Shown here: in pieces, positions 18,330-25,627 of the stretch
How the letters are laid out: each line of letters starts with the position of its first letter
How positions within the stretch are numbered: the stretch's first letter is position 1
Assembly: GCF_003626635.1 (NCBI RefSeq)
Contig: NZ_RAZT01000016.1
Coordinates: 1-64,000 of the forward strand
Reading direction: 5' to 3'
DNA: 64,000 bases
From: Micromonospora musae
GTDB lineage: Bacteria; Actinomycetota; Actinomycetes; Mycobacteriales; Micromonosporaceae
Notes under the pieces: model-generated
The model's database searches: none
The model's input: the letters and a program-made list of their open reading frames with translations, nothing else
Told to the model about the DNA's origin: nothing
Translations under genes and position numbers: made by a program

Positions 18330-18809
18330 ATGCGTCGGGTGCTCGTGGTGGTCGTGCTGGTCGCGGGCCTCTGGCCGGCCGTCGCCTGTACCTCCGAGCG
18401 GCCCGCCGCCGCGCCGAGCAGCCCCGCCGGTCCGGGGGCGACCGCCGCCGCGACGGCGGGGGGCGGCGCTCCGACCGGCGGGAACACTCCGGCGGTGTGC
18501 GCAGCGGTCCGGCGGGCCGGCGAGGTCGCGGTCCGGACGTACGACGAGGAGTTGGGCCGGATGGTCGCGGCGACCGGCGCCGGCGACGCCACGGCGGCCG
18601 AGACGGCCCGCCGGCGTGCCGGGGACGCCCTCGCCGGCTGGCGTGCGGTGCTGCGTGAGCAGTCGACCCGAGCCGCCGACCCGCAGTTGGGCGCGCTCCT
18701 CGACGACCTGGGCGCCGAGGTGGCGGGGATGGTCGCCGACGTGGGCGGGTTCGACGAGACCGGGCTGGACCGCCTCCGGCAGCGCCTCGATCGGCTCTGC
18801 CCACGCTGA
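18330..18809 (+). CDS. putative lipoprotein
   Basis: A 159-residue protein with a signal peptide (residues 1-19) ending in AVAC, a weak lipobox that predicts Cys20 as the lipidated residue, then a Ser/Pro/Ala/Gly-rich linker and a ~105-residue helical domain rich in Ala, Arg and Glu. AGAGG lies 7 nt before the ATG. No known family is recognised. It sits between the rne terminator and rplU; its function cannot be inferred. Confidence 0.78.
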   Translation: MRRVLVVVVLVAGLWPAVACTSERPAAAPSSPAGPGATAAATAGGGAPTGGNTPAVCAAVRRAGEVAVRTYDEELGRMVAATGAGDATAAETARRRAGDALAGWRAVLREQSTRAADPQLGALLDDLGAEVAGMVADVGGFDETGLDRLRQRLDRLCPR

Positions 18810-18974
18810 TCCGCCGGGGCGGTTTGGGCTGCGGGGCGGACATGGCGTACGCTGACCTGCGGCGCACTCTTGTGTGCCGAGTTCCCGCGTGCCCGCGCCG
18901 CCGTGCCACTGCTACCCGGCGAGCCGCCGCGGGGACGACCACCAGCAGCCTCAACGACAGGGAGTCCGCCTCCG

Positions 18975-19289
18975 ATGTACGCGATCGTCAAGACCGGCGG
19001 CAAGCAGTACAAGGTCGCCGAGGGCGACGTGATCGAGGTCGAGAAGCTCGCCGGTGCTCCCGGCGACGCGGTGAAGCTCGCCGCGGTGCTCCTCGTCGAC
19101 GGTGACGACCTGGTGACCGACGCGGCCAAGCTCGCCGAGGTCGCGGTGTCCGGCGAGATCACCGCGCACACCAAGGGCCCCAAGATCCGGATCCACAAGT
19201 TCAAGAACAAGACCGGCTACCACAAGCGCCAGGGTCACCGCCAGCCGCTGACCCAGGTCAAGGTGACCGGCATCTCCAGCGGGAAGTAG
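18975..19289 (+). CDS. rplU: 50S ribosomal protein L21
   Basis: A 104-residue large-subunit protein. The N-terminus YAIVKTGGKQYKV and the C-terminal KKTGYHKRQGHRQ-like segment are diagnostic of L21, which binds 23S rRNA. It is followed 11 nt later by rpmA and then obg, the conserved rplU-rpmA-obg cluster. GGGAG lies about 10 nt before the ATG. The region 18810-18974 carries its promoter and leader but no recognised regulatory RNA. Confidence 0.97.
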   Translation: MYAIVKTGGKQYKVAEGDVIEVEKLAGAPGDAVKLAAVLLVDGDDLVTDAAKLAEVAVSGEITAHTKGPKIRIHKFKNKTGYHKRQGHRQPLTQVKVTGISSGK

Positions 19290-19300
19290 GTCGTCCTCAG

Positions 19301-19555
19301 ATGGCTCACAAAAAGGGTGCGTCCAGCTCGCGTAACGGCCGTGACTCCGCGGCCCAGCGGCTCGGCGTGAAGCGATTCGGTGGCCAGGTGGTCAGCGCCG
19401 GCGAGATCATCGTCCGGCAGCGCGGCACCAAGTTCCACCCGGGTGACCTGGTCGGCCGTGGCGGGGACGACACGCTCTTCGCGCTGTCCGCCGGTGCGGT
19501 CCAGTTCGGCACCAAGCGCGGTCGCAAGACCGTCAGCATCGTGCCGCAGCAGTAG
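19301..19555 (+). CDS. rpmA: 50S ribosomal protein L27
   Basis: An 84-residue protein starting MAHKKGASSSRNGRDS, the standard L27 N-terminus whose tail reaches the peptidyl transferase centre. There is no N-terminal cleavage extension of the Firmicutes type. It is 11 nt after rplU. Confidence 0.97.
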   Translation: MAHKKGASSSRNGRDSAAQRLGVKRFGGQVVSAGEIIVRQRGTKFHPGDLVGRGGDDTLFALSAGAVQFGTKRGRKTVSIVPQQ

Positions 19556-19565
19556 TTTTCCGGCG

Positions 19566-19599
19566 AAGCGGGCCGCGGACCTGGTGTCCCGGCCCGCTT
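19566..19599 (+). terminator. hairpin between rpmA and obg
   Basis: A 10-bp perfect stem AAGCGGGCCG / CGGCCCGCTT with a 14-nt loop, followed by the T-rich TGCTTTTC, so partial or full termination after the ribosomal protein genes is likely. Confidence 0.75.
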
Positions 19600-19643
19600 T
19601 GCTTTTCTCGTGCGGGGCGTTCCCCGCTGGAAGGATTGACAGC

Positions 19644-21119
19644 GTGACGACGTTCGTTGACCGGGTCGTCCTGCACCTGCAGGCCGGCGACGGCGGGCAC
19701 GGCTGTGTCTCGATCCACCGGGAGAAGTTCAAGCCCTTCGGTGGTCCGGACGGTGGCAACGGCGGGCACGGCGGCAGCGTACGGCTGGTCGTCGACCCGC
19801 AGGTGCACACGCTGCTCGACTTCCACTTCCGCCCGCACGTGAAGGCGCCGAGCGGCAACGGCGGCGCCGGGTCGAACCGGGACGGCGCCAACGGCGGCGA
19901 TCTGGTACTCACGGTCCCCAACGGGACGGTGGTGCTCGACCAGGACGGCACCGTGCTCGCCGACCTGGTCGGCGCCGGCACGACCTTCGAGGCGGCGCGC
20001 GGCGGTCGGGGTGGCCGGGGCAACGCGTCGCTGGCCAGCTCCCGGCGCAAGGCGCCGGGCTTCGCCGAGCTCGGTGAGCCCGGCGAGCACCTCGACGTGG
20101 TGCTGGAGCTGAAGAGCGTCGCGGACGTCGGCCTGGTCGGCTTCCCATCGGCCGGCAAGTCCTCGCTGATCTCGGTGATCTCCGCGGCCAAGCCGAAGAT
20201 CGCCGACTACCCGTTCACCACCCTGGTGCCGAACCTCGGCGTGGTCCGGGTCGACAGCCACACCTTCACCGTCGCCGACGTGCCGGGCCTGATCCCCGGC
20301 GCGGCCAGCGGCAAGGGGCTCGGCCTGGAGTTCCTCCGGCACATCGAGCGCTGCGCGGTGCTGGTGCACGTCGTCGACACCGCGACCCTGGAGCTCGACC
20401 GGGACCCGCTCGCCGACATCGACGCCCTCGAGGCCGAGCTGAGCGAGTACGGCGGCCTTGCGGACCGGCCCCGGCTGGTGGCGCTCAACAAGATCGACGT
20501 CCCGGACGGCCGTGACCTGGCCGAGATGGTGCGGCCGGACCTCGAGGCGCGCGGCTTCCGGGTCTTCGAGATCTCCACCGCCACCCGCGAGGGGCTGAAG
20601 GAGCTCACGTTCGCCATGGCGCAGCTCGTCGAGGAGAACCGCGCGGCGACGCCGATCATCGAGCCGACCCGGATCGTGATCCGGCCGACCGCGGTGGACG
20701 ACGCCGGCTTCACCATCGAGGCGGAGTCGGACGGCTCCTACACCGTCCGCGGCTCGCGCCCCGAGCGCTGGGTACGCCAGACGAACTTCGACAACGACGA
20801 GGCGGTCGGCTACCTCGCCGACCGGCTGGCCCGGCTCGGCGTGGAGGAGAAGCTCGCGAAGGCGGGCGCCCAACCCGGTGATCTGGTCCGGATCGGCGAG
20901 CGCGAGTTCGACTGGCAGCCGACGCTCTACGCCGGAGCGGAGTTCGTTCCCAACGTGCGCGGGGCCGACCAGCGGCTGGAGGAGAAGTCGACGCGGGCCA
21001 ACGCGGCCGAGCGGCTGGCCGCCCGGAAGGCGCGCCGGCAGCGACCGGCCGACGAGCTCGGGACCGAGACGTCCGCCGACGCCGATACGGCGGCCGAGGA
21101 CGTCGACGACGTCGAATAG
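19644..21119 (+). CDS. obg: GTPase Obg
   Basis: An essential GTPase of ribosome (50S) assembly and stress signalling. The 491 residues comprise the glycine-rich Obg domain (1-160), the G domain with GFPSAGKSSL (about 163-172), DVPGLI and NKID (about 281), and the OCT domain (about 340-420), followed by a charged tail ending in Asp/Glu. The GTG start follows GGAAGGA. It belongs to the rplU-rpmA-obg cluster. Confidence 0.96.
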   Translation: MTTFVDRVVLHLQAGDGGHGCVSIHREKFKPFGGPDGGNGGHGGSVRLVVDPQVHTLLDFHFRPHVKAPSGNGGAGSNRDGANGGDLVLTVPNGTVVLDQDGTVLADLVGAGTTFEAARGGRGGRGNASLASSRRKAPGFAELGEPGEHLDVVLELKSVADVGLVGFPSAGKSSLISVISAAKPKIADYPFTTLVPNLGVVRVDSHTFTVADVPGLIPGAASGKGLGLEFLRHIERCAVLVHVVDTATLELDRDPLADIDALEAELSEYGGLADRPRLVALNKIDVPDGRDLAEMVRPDLEARGFRVFEISTATREGLKELTFAMAQLVEENRAATPIIEPTRIVIRPTAVDDAGFTIEAESDGSYTVRGSRPERWVRQTNFDNDEAVGYLADRLARLGVEEKLAKAGAQPGDLVRIGEREFDWQPTLYAGAEFVPNVRGADQRLEEKSTRANAAERLAARKARRQRPADELGTETSADADTAAEDVDDVE

Positions 21120-21177
21120 CTCGGTACCGTCCGCGATCGGGTCGTTTCATGGAAACCTGGCGGAAATCCGTCCGGCC

Positions 21178-21183
21178 TACCGT
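21178..21183 (+). promoter_or_regulatory. putative -10 box, leaderless start
   Basis: TACCGT ends 6 nt before the ATG at 21190 and no Shine-Dalgarno is present. Confidence 0.45.
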
Positions 21184-21189
21184 GAAGCG

Positions 21190-21639
21190 ATGCTGATCGA
21201 GTTCCGCGTCGCCATCGATCCGGAGATCGCCGCCCTCGTCACCGCCCAGCAGCGTGAGCTGCGCGAGGCGGACGGCGGGCTGGACGGGCAGGCGACCGAG
21301 ACCCATGACGGCATCCGGTACCTCGCCGTCGTGGTCAACGGTCGGGCGGTCGCCTGCGGGGGCCTCCAGTCCCTCGACGCGGAGACCGGCGAGATCAAGC
21401 GGATGTACGTCCGGCCGGCGTACCGGGGGCGGGGCATCGCCCGCCAGCTGCTGGCCGCGCTGGAGGAGTTGGCGTACCAGCGGGGGCACAGCACCATCCG
21501 CCTGGAGACCGGCACGTACCTGCCGGCCGCCATCGGGCTCTACACCTCCTGCGGTTACCAGCCCATCCCGACCTACGGCGAGTACGTCGGCAACCCGTAC
21601 AGCGTCTGTTTCGCCAAGCGGCTGCCGGTGCCGGCCTGA
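21190..21639 (+). CDS. GNAT family N-acetyltransferase
   Basis: A 149-residue acetyl-CoA-dependent acetyltransferase. The GNAT core is clear: the MYVRPAYRGRGIARQLL segment (about residues 77-93) binds the acetyl-CoA pyrophosphate, followed by RLETGTYLPAAIGLYTSCGY. The acceptor cannot be told from sequence. ATG at 21190 has a TACCGT box 6 nt upstream and no Shine-Dalgarno. Confidence 0.9.
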   Translation: MLIEFRVAIDPEIAALVTAQQRELREADGGLDGQATETHDGIRYLAVVVNGRAVACGGLQSLDAETGEIKRMYVRPAYRGRGIARQLLAALEELAYQRGHSTIRLETGTYLPAAIGLYTSCGYQPIPTYGEYVGNPYSVCFAKRLPVPA

Positions 21640-21681
21640 CCGGTGCGGGCCCGGGTCGCCGCTCGGGCTGCTACCGACGGC

Positions 21682-22341
21682 TCAGGCGCCGGTCTCGGCG
21701 TGCGCCCGGGTGACCGGCTTGGACTCCGGTGACGAGTGCTGACGCAGGAAGATGCTCAGCACGACCAGGGTGCCGACCGCCAGGAACTCGCTCTGCCAGT
21801 TCTGCATGGACTGGAACCAGAAGTCGCTGGTGCCGAGGAACTGGAGGGAGCTGATCGGCGGGGCGCCGCTCTGCAGCGCCTGCTCGGCGTTGTACTGCGC
21901 GGTGCCGCCGAAGAGGTGCCCGACGAAGGAGCCGGCGAAGATCAGCAGCAGGGCGATGGAGAGGCTGTTCCGGTAGATCACCAGCGGTAGCCCGCCGTGG
22001 CGTACCGGCCAGGGTGAGGCCGCGGTGGCCCGGCGCTCGTCGTCCTCGGGGCGGTCGGTCTCGTCCTCCGGCTTCGACTCCGCCGACCCCCGCTGCACCA
22101 GGTACGCGGTGAGCAGGACGTAGCCGCCCATCTGCAGGAACTCCGACTCCCAGTTCTCGAAGACCGCCTCGGCGAAGTGCCCGGTGGCCAGGTACGCCGG
22201 CCAGCTCAACGGGGCGGCCCCGAACTCGGTCAACTCCTCGTTGTGGCTCTGCCAGCCGAACACGCTCTGCAGTGCCAGGAAGACGAAGAACGCGCCGAAC
22301 ATGGCGACTGCGAGGGCGTTCTTCCGCAACCAACGCGGCAT
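21682..22341 (-). CDS. four-helix membrane protein with internal duplication (DUF6766-like)
   Basis: A 219-residue integral membrane protein with four hydrophobic segments in two pairs. The second half repeats the first: GAAPLSWPAYLATGHFAEAV...NWESEFLQMGGYVLL aligns with GAPPISSLQFLGTSDFWFQSM...NWQSEFLAVGTLVVL. A polar Glu/Asp/Arg linker separates the halves. I believe this corresponds to the DUF6766 family. Its function is unknown. GAGGAGG precedes the ATG, and a GTTT-N16-GGGCAA pattern upstream resembles an alternative (SigB-like) promoter. Confidence 0.85.
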   Translation of the reverse strand: MPRWLRKNALAVAMFGAFFVFLALQSVFGWQSHNEELTEFGAAPLSWPAYLATGHFAEAVFENWESEFLQMGGYVLLTAYLVQRGSAESKPEDETDRPEDDERRATAASPWPVRHGGLPLVIYRNSLSIALLLIFAGSFVGHLFGGTAQYNAEQALQSGAPPISSLQFLGTSDFWFQSMQNWQSEFLAVGTLVVLSIFLRQHSSPESKPVTRAHAETGA

Positions 22342-22376
22342 CTCGACCTCCTCGGCGCTGCTCCGGCAACTCTCCG

Positions 22377-22402
22377 TTGCCCAACCGGCTCAGCGGGCAA
22401 AC
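22377..22402 (-). promoter_or_regulatory. possible SigB-like promoter
   Basis: On the minus strand, GTTT and GGGCAA are separated by 16 nt, close to the general-stress consensus of actinobacteria (GNNT-N14-16-GGGTAY). It lies 36 nt upstream of the DUF6766-like gene. One position of the -10 differs, so the call is tentative. Confidence 0.35.
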
Positions 22403-22519
22403 CGGACCAGTCCGCCCCGGCGCGGGAGCACCCGTTCGGGTGACGGCGCCGGACAGGGGCGACCGAGCGGTCGGTGGCGGCACGCGAGGCGTACCAGCGG
22501 CGTCTGCGGCGGCGCGACG

Positions 22520-23002
22520 TCAGCGGCGCTCGGCGGGGGCGTCCAGGCGCCCGCCGGTGCCGTACCGGTTGGAGAGCAGCAGGCCGAGGACGAGCATGCC
22601 GAAGCCGAAGCCGAGGTGCAGCCAGTTGTCGGCGTTGTTCACCGGCAGGAAGTTCGCCGCGCCGTCCTGGTTGATCGCGAAGCCGAAGAGCCAGACGCCG
22701 AGGTAGAACGTTCCACCGCCGGCCAGGAAGAGCCGGGCGCCGGCGATGGTCCGGGCCATCACGAGGCCGAGCAGCCCGAAGAAGAGGTGTACCGCGTTGT
22801 CCAGGATCGAGATCTGGAAGACGTTGAAGAGCATGGCCTGCGAATTGCGCCCGGCGCCGGAGAGCTCGTCGTAGTTGGTGGTGACACCGGGAACGAAGCC
22901 GAACGCGCCGATGACGAGGAAGAACACGGCGACCGTCACGGCGGCCAGCTGCACGTTGGGCCTGGGCCGTGCCGGTCGGCCGGCGCGCGCGTCCCTTGCC
23001 AT
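22520..23002 (-). CDS. DUF4383 membrane protein
   Basis: A 160-residue protein with an Arg-rich cytoplasmic start and four membrane helices; NAVHLFFGLLGLVMA and NADNWLHLGFGFGML are characteristic of DUF4383. These proteins are common in actinobacteria and are often found among stress genes, but their role is unknown. The ATG at 23002 is chosen over a GTG three codons upstream because GGAGG lies 8 nt before it. It is co-oriented with the flanking DUF6766-like and P450 genes. Confidence 0.88.
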   Translation of the reverse strand: MARDARAGRPARPRPNVQLAAVTVAVFFLVIGAFGFVPGVTTNYDELSGAGRNSQAMLFNVFQISILDNAVHLFFGLLGLVMARTIAGARLFLAGGGTFYLGVWLFGFAINQDGAANFLPVNNADNWLHLGFGFGMLVLGLLLSNRYGTGGRLDAPAERR

Positions 23003-23254
23003 CGATGCCACCTCCGGAGATTCAGACCCGCCGACGGTCGGCCGGCCGCTGGCCGTGCGGACCGTTCACCTCACGATCCGAGGCGGTGACGTGACGCGGC
23101 CCAGCGATGCCCCATTTTCGAGTCGGCGTGCCCGGTGGCGCAGAGGAATGCGAGAACAGGTACGACGGCGGCGGCCGGGACGGGTGACTCGACGGGCGGC
23201 GCGGCCCCCTGCCCGTCGCTCCACAGCTCGATCGTTTCGTCGTGCCGAGTCCGG

Positions 23255-24502
23255 TCAGGCGGTGCGGCGTACGCCGGTGATGACGAATCCGCTCGGCGGC
23301 AGGGCCGGCATCCGGCGCAGGCTCACCGCCAGGTCCTGCGGTGGTACGTTGTACCGCATCCGGCTGGTCAGGTTGGTCACCGCGCGCTTCATCAGCTCGA
23401 TGGTGATCCACTCGCCGGCGCAGCGGTGTCCGGTCGCGTGGTCCCCGCCGCCCTGCGGGATCAGCGCGAACGGGTCCGGTGGCCCGCCGTCGAAGCGCTC
23501 CGGCCGGAACCGCTCCGGCTCGGGCCAGAGCGCCGGATGGTGGTTGGTGCCGTACAGGTCGAGCAGGACCCGACGGCCGCGTGGGAAGTGGTAGCCCCGC
23601 CAGACGAAGGGGCGTCGTACCCGCGCGGCGGCGGCCGGGAAGAACGGGTAGTACCGCCGCACCTCCTGGACGAACCGCTCGGTCGCCGCGTCGTCGTCGC
23701 GCACCCGTTGCCGCCACTCGGGGTGGTCGTGCAGGGCGAGCGCGGCGAAGACCACGAACCGGTCGACGGCGACGGTCGGCCGCAGCAGGTTGAGCAGTTC
23801 GACGGCGGCGATCCGGCGGGGGAGCGCCCGGCCCCGCTCGTCGCGGTGCTCGGCGACGACCCGCAGCGCGCTGCCGGCGGGGGCGGGCACTGCGCCACTG
23901 CGGGTCCGGTCGACGAGGCCGGCCAGCCAGCGTTCGCCCCGGCGTCGGGCGAGCAGCCCGCGCCAGTGTCCCGGGCCGATCGCCGCGCCGCCTCCGATCA
24001 TGGCGTGCAGGTCGCCGGCGCACCGGTCGACCTGCGCGTCGGGCAGCGGCACGCCGGCCCAGGCGCAGACCGCCCGGGTGAGCATCCGGCCCAGCTCGGG
24101 GTAGAGCACGACGCGGCCGGCACCCGCCCAGCGCGAGAGGTGGGCCTGCCACTCGTCGTCGAAGAGTTGGCCCAGGCGGCGGAGCGCGGTCGGGGTCATC
24201 AGCGACAGGAGCATCTCCTTGCGGGCCCGATGCGCCGCGTCGTCGAGCCCCTGCACCCCGCCGCGCCCGGTCAGCGTCCGCTGCACGCGCATCGGAGTGG
24301 CCTTCGCGCGTTCGAAGCGGTCCGTGTCGTAGAAGAGCGCCGCGGCGTCCCGCCCGCGTAGGCAGATGGTCGGCCGCAGCAGCAGCCGGGTCTGGAAGAT
24401 GTCGCCGCCGTGCCTGTCGCATCGCGAGCCGATGAACCGGTAGCCGTCGCGGAGCAGCGCGAGGGAGCTCTCCGGACTCCGGTCGGCCGGGATGCTCGCC
24501 AT
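23255..24502 (-). CDS. CYP152-type cytochrome P450 (fatty acid peroxygenase-like)
   Basis: A 415-residue P450. The heme ligand is Cys361 in PQGGGDHATGHRCAGEW, a loop typical of the CYP152 family, which uses hydrogen peroxide to hydroxylate fatty acids without redox partners. The usual acid-alcohol pair is replaced by Arg241-Pro242 in LLRPTVAV, matching the carboxylate-binding Arg-Pro of B. subtilis P450-BSbeta, and Gln84 in GGVQGLDD matches its Gln85 rather than the His of OleT-type decarboxylases. So alpha/beta-hydroxylation is more likely than decarboxylation. AGGAGG precedes the ATG. No ferredoxin or reductase gene is nearby, which fits the peroxide route. Confidence 0.9.
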   Translation of the reverse strand: MASIPADRSPESSLALLRDGYRFIGSRCDRHGGDIFQTRLLLRPTICLRGRDAAALFYDTDRFERAKATPMRVQRTLTGRGGVQGLDDAAHRARKEMLLSLMTPTALRRLGQLFDDEWQAHLSRWAGAGRVVLYPELGRMLTRAVCAWAGVPLPDAQVDRCAGDLHAMIGGGAAIGPGHWRGLLARRRGERWLAGLVDRTRSGAVPAPAGSALRVVAEHRDERGRALPRRIAAVELLNLLRPTVAVDRFVVFAALALHDHPEWRQRVRDDDAATERFVQEVRRYYPFFPAAAARVRRPFVWRGYHFPRGRRVLLDLYGTNHHPALWPEPERFRPERFDGGPPDPFALIPQGGGDHATGHRCAGEWITIELMKRAVTNLTSRMRYNVPPQDLAVSLRRMPALPPSGFVITGVRRTA

Positions 24503-24566
24503 CGGGGCCTCCTGACGCGGGTGGCGGCGGGGCCTCCGGGCGGGTGGCCCGTCGGCCGACTGCCGT

Positions 24567-24592
24567 CTACCCCGGTCCGGGGCGGCTGAATC
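24567..24592 (-). promoter_or_regulatory. possible SigB-like promoter of the P450 gene
   Basis: On the minus strand GATT and GGGTAG are separated by 16 nt, 64 nt upstream of the P450 start. The -10 fits a general-stress sigma consensus well, the -35 less so. Confidence 0.3.
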
Positions 24593-24683
24593 CCGCGCGG
24601 CACCCGGAGTCGGCGTCGGCCGGCCGCTCCGGCCGCGGGCCGTGCGTCGCCTTGCGGGTGCCGAGCGGCGGCGGACGGTCGGG

Positions 24684-24723
24684 GGGAGGGGCCAGCGGAC
24701 GACGACGTCCGCTGGCCCCTCCC
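24684..24723. terminator. 40-bp palindrome in a 332-base gap
   Basis: An 18-bp perfect stem, GGGAGGGGCCAGCGGACG and its complement, around an ACGA loop. It lies in the gap 24503-24834 between the divergent P450 gene and the gene at 24835. As neither neighbour ends here, it may be an operator, a termination signal for an unseen transcript, or a remnant. Apart from the P450 promoter region nothing else is recognised in the gap. Confidence 0.6.
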
Positions 24724-24834
24724 AGGAGCGCGGAAACCTGGTTCGCTTCGGTGAGCGGCGCGGCCTCGCGGAGCGTCGCCCGGTGCGGCGCGGGGTGCGG
24801 CGCACCTGCGGAAGCAGGATCACGGGGAGGCGCA

Positions 24835-25257
24835 ATGCGGGGTAGCAGCTCGTCGCGGTGGGGGCGGACGACCGGGGCGCCCGGCGGCCGGCCCGGCCTG
24901 GGCCCGGGCCCGCTCGGCCTCGCCCCGGGCGCGGCGGAGGCGCCGCTGATCGCTCCACCACGGCGGCCCGCGCCGCCACCCCGCCATTTCACGGTGCACC
25001 TGGGCTTCACTGCGCCGGGCCCGGCGCAGGCCCGTGAACTGGCCGTCGGCTACGCCGAGGCGTTGAGCCTGCTCCGGCCCGAGCTGGCGCTCGGTGCGGC
25101 GGCGCTCTCCCCGGCCGACGCCTGGCACCGGGCCGAACGACTCTTCTGCGGTGCGGTCGGCCCGGACGCCGAACACTGTGTCGACGTGGCCGGTCACCCC
25201 GGCTTCCACCACGCGGCAGGCCCGGGTGGCCTCGGCTGGGGCGACGGGGACTCGTGA
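24835..25257 (+). CDS. hypothetical protein
   Basis: A 140-residue protein of no recognised family. Residues 1-50 are Gly/Pro/Arg-rich and probably disordered; from HFTVHLGFTAPG on it has a mixed alpha/beta pattern with a helix around ARELAVGYAEALSLLRPEL, and a His/Gly-rich tail. The start is supported by GGGAGG 5 nt before the ATG. It faces the DUF397 gene tail to tail. Codon usage is like that of its neighbours, but the gene could be spurious. Confidence 0.5.
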   Translation: MRGSSSSRWGRTTGAPGGRPGLGPGPLGLAPGAAEAPLIAPPRRPAPPPRHFTVHLGFTAPGPAQARELAVGYAEALSLLRPELALGAAALSPADAWHRAERLFCGAVGPDAEHCVDVAGHPGFHHAAGPGGLGWGDGDS

Positions 25258-25339
25258 CCGGCCGTACCGCGCGGGGCCGTCGCGACGGGTCCACCCCGTC
25301 GCTCCGGCGGCCCGCGCCGGTCGCCTCCGCGCCCGGGTG

Positions 25340-25558
25340 TCAGGCCAGGTCGAACTCGCCGTCCTGGGCGCCGGCGACGAACGCGTCCCACTCGTCCTGG
25401 GTGAAGACCAGGACCGGCCCGTCCGGCTCGGCGGAGTTGCGCATGCCGATCAGGTCGTCGACGAAGGCGACCTCCACGGCGCCGTCGGTGGCGTCACCCT
25501 CGGCCCGCTGCCAGACCGCCCGGGACAGGTCGAAGTCTCCCTTGGGGTGCTGAGCCAT
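25340..25558 (-). CDS. DUF397 domain protein
   Basis: A 72-residue protein with the DUF397 signature: a Trp/Ser-containing start (FDLSRAVWQRA), the VEVAF and GMRNSAEPDGPVLVFTQDEWDAFVAGAQDGEFD pattern. DUF397 proteins usually pair with an XRE-type regulator or act in small regulatory systems of actinomycetes; no such partner is adjacent here. GGAGG lies 8 nt before the ATG. It is divergent from pepN. Confidence 0.9.
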   Translation of the reverse strand: MAQHPKGDFDLSRAVWQRAEGDATDGAVEVAFVDDLIGMRNSAEPDGPVLVFTQDEWDAFVAGAQDGEFDLA

Positions 25559-25627
25559 GGTCAATCCTCCAGTGCACGCGTCGAAGCCGGGGAGCGCATA
25601 CCGATCCCTATCGGGCAGGATAAGCGG

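Noticed and set aside
15188..19210. 1340-codon open frame antisense to rne, and similar long antisense frames (520-3267, 25340-28249, 38067-41003, 58748-61645)
   Set aside because: They mirror known genes, have low-complexity sequence, and come from strong GC bias at third positions that removes stop codons from other frames.
23255..24502. OleT-type fatty acid decarboxylase
   Set aside because: The distal residue is Gln84, not the His expected for alkene-forming OleT.
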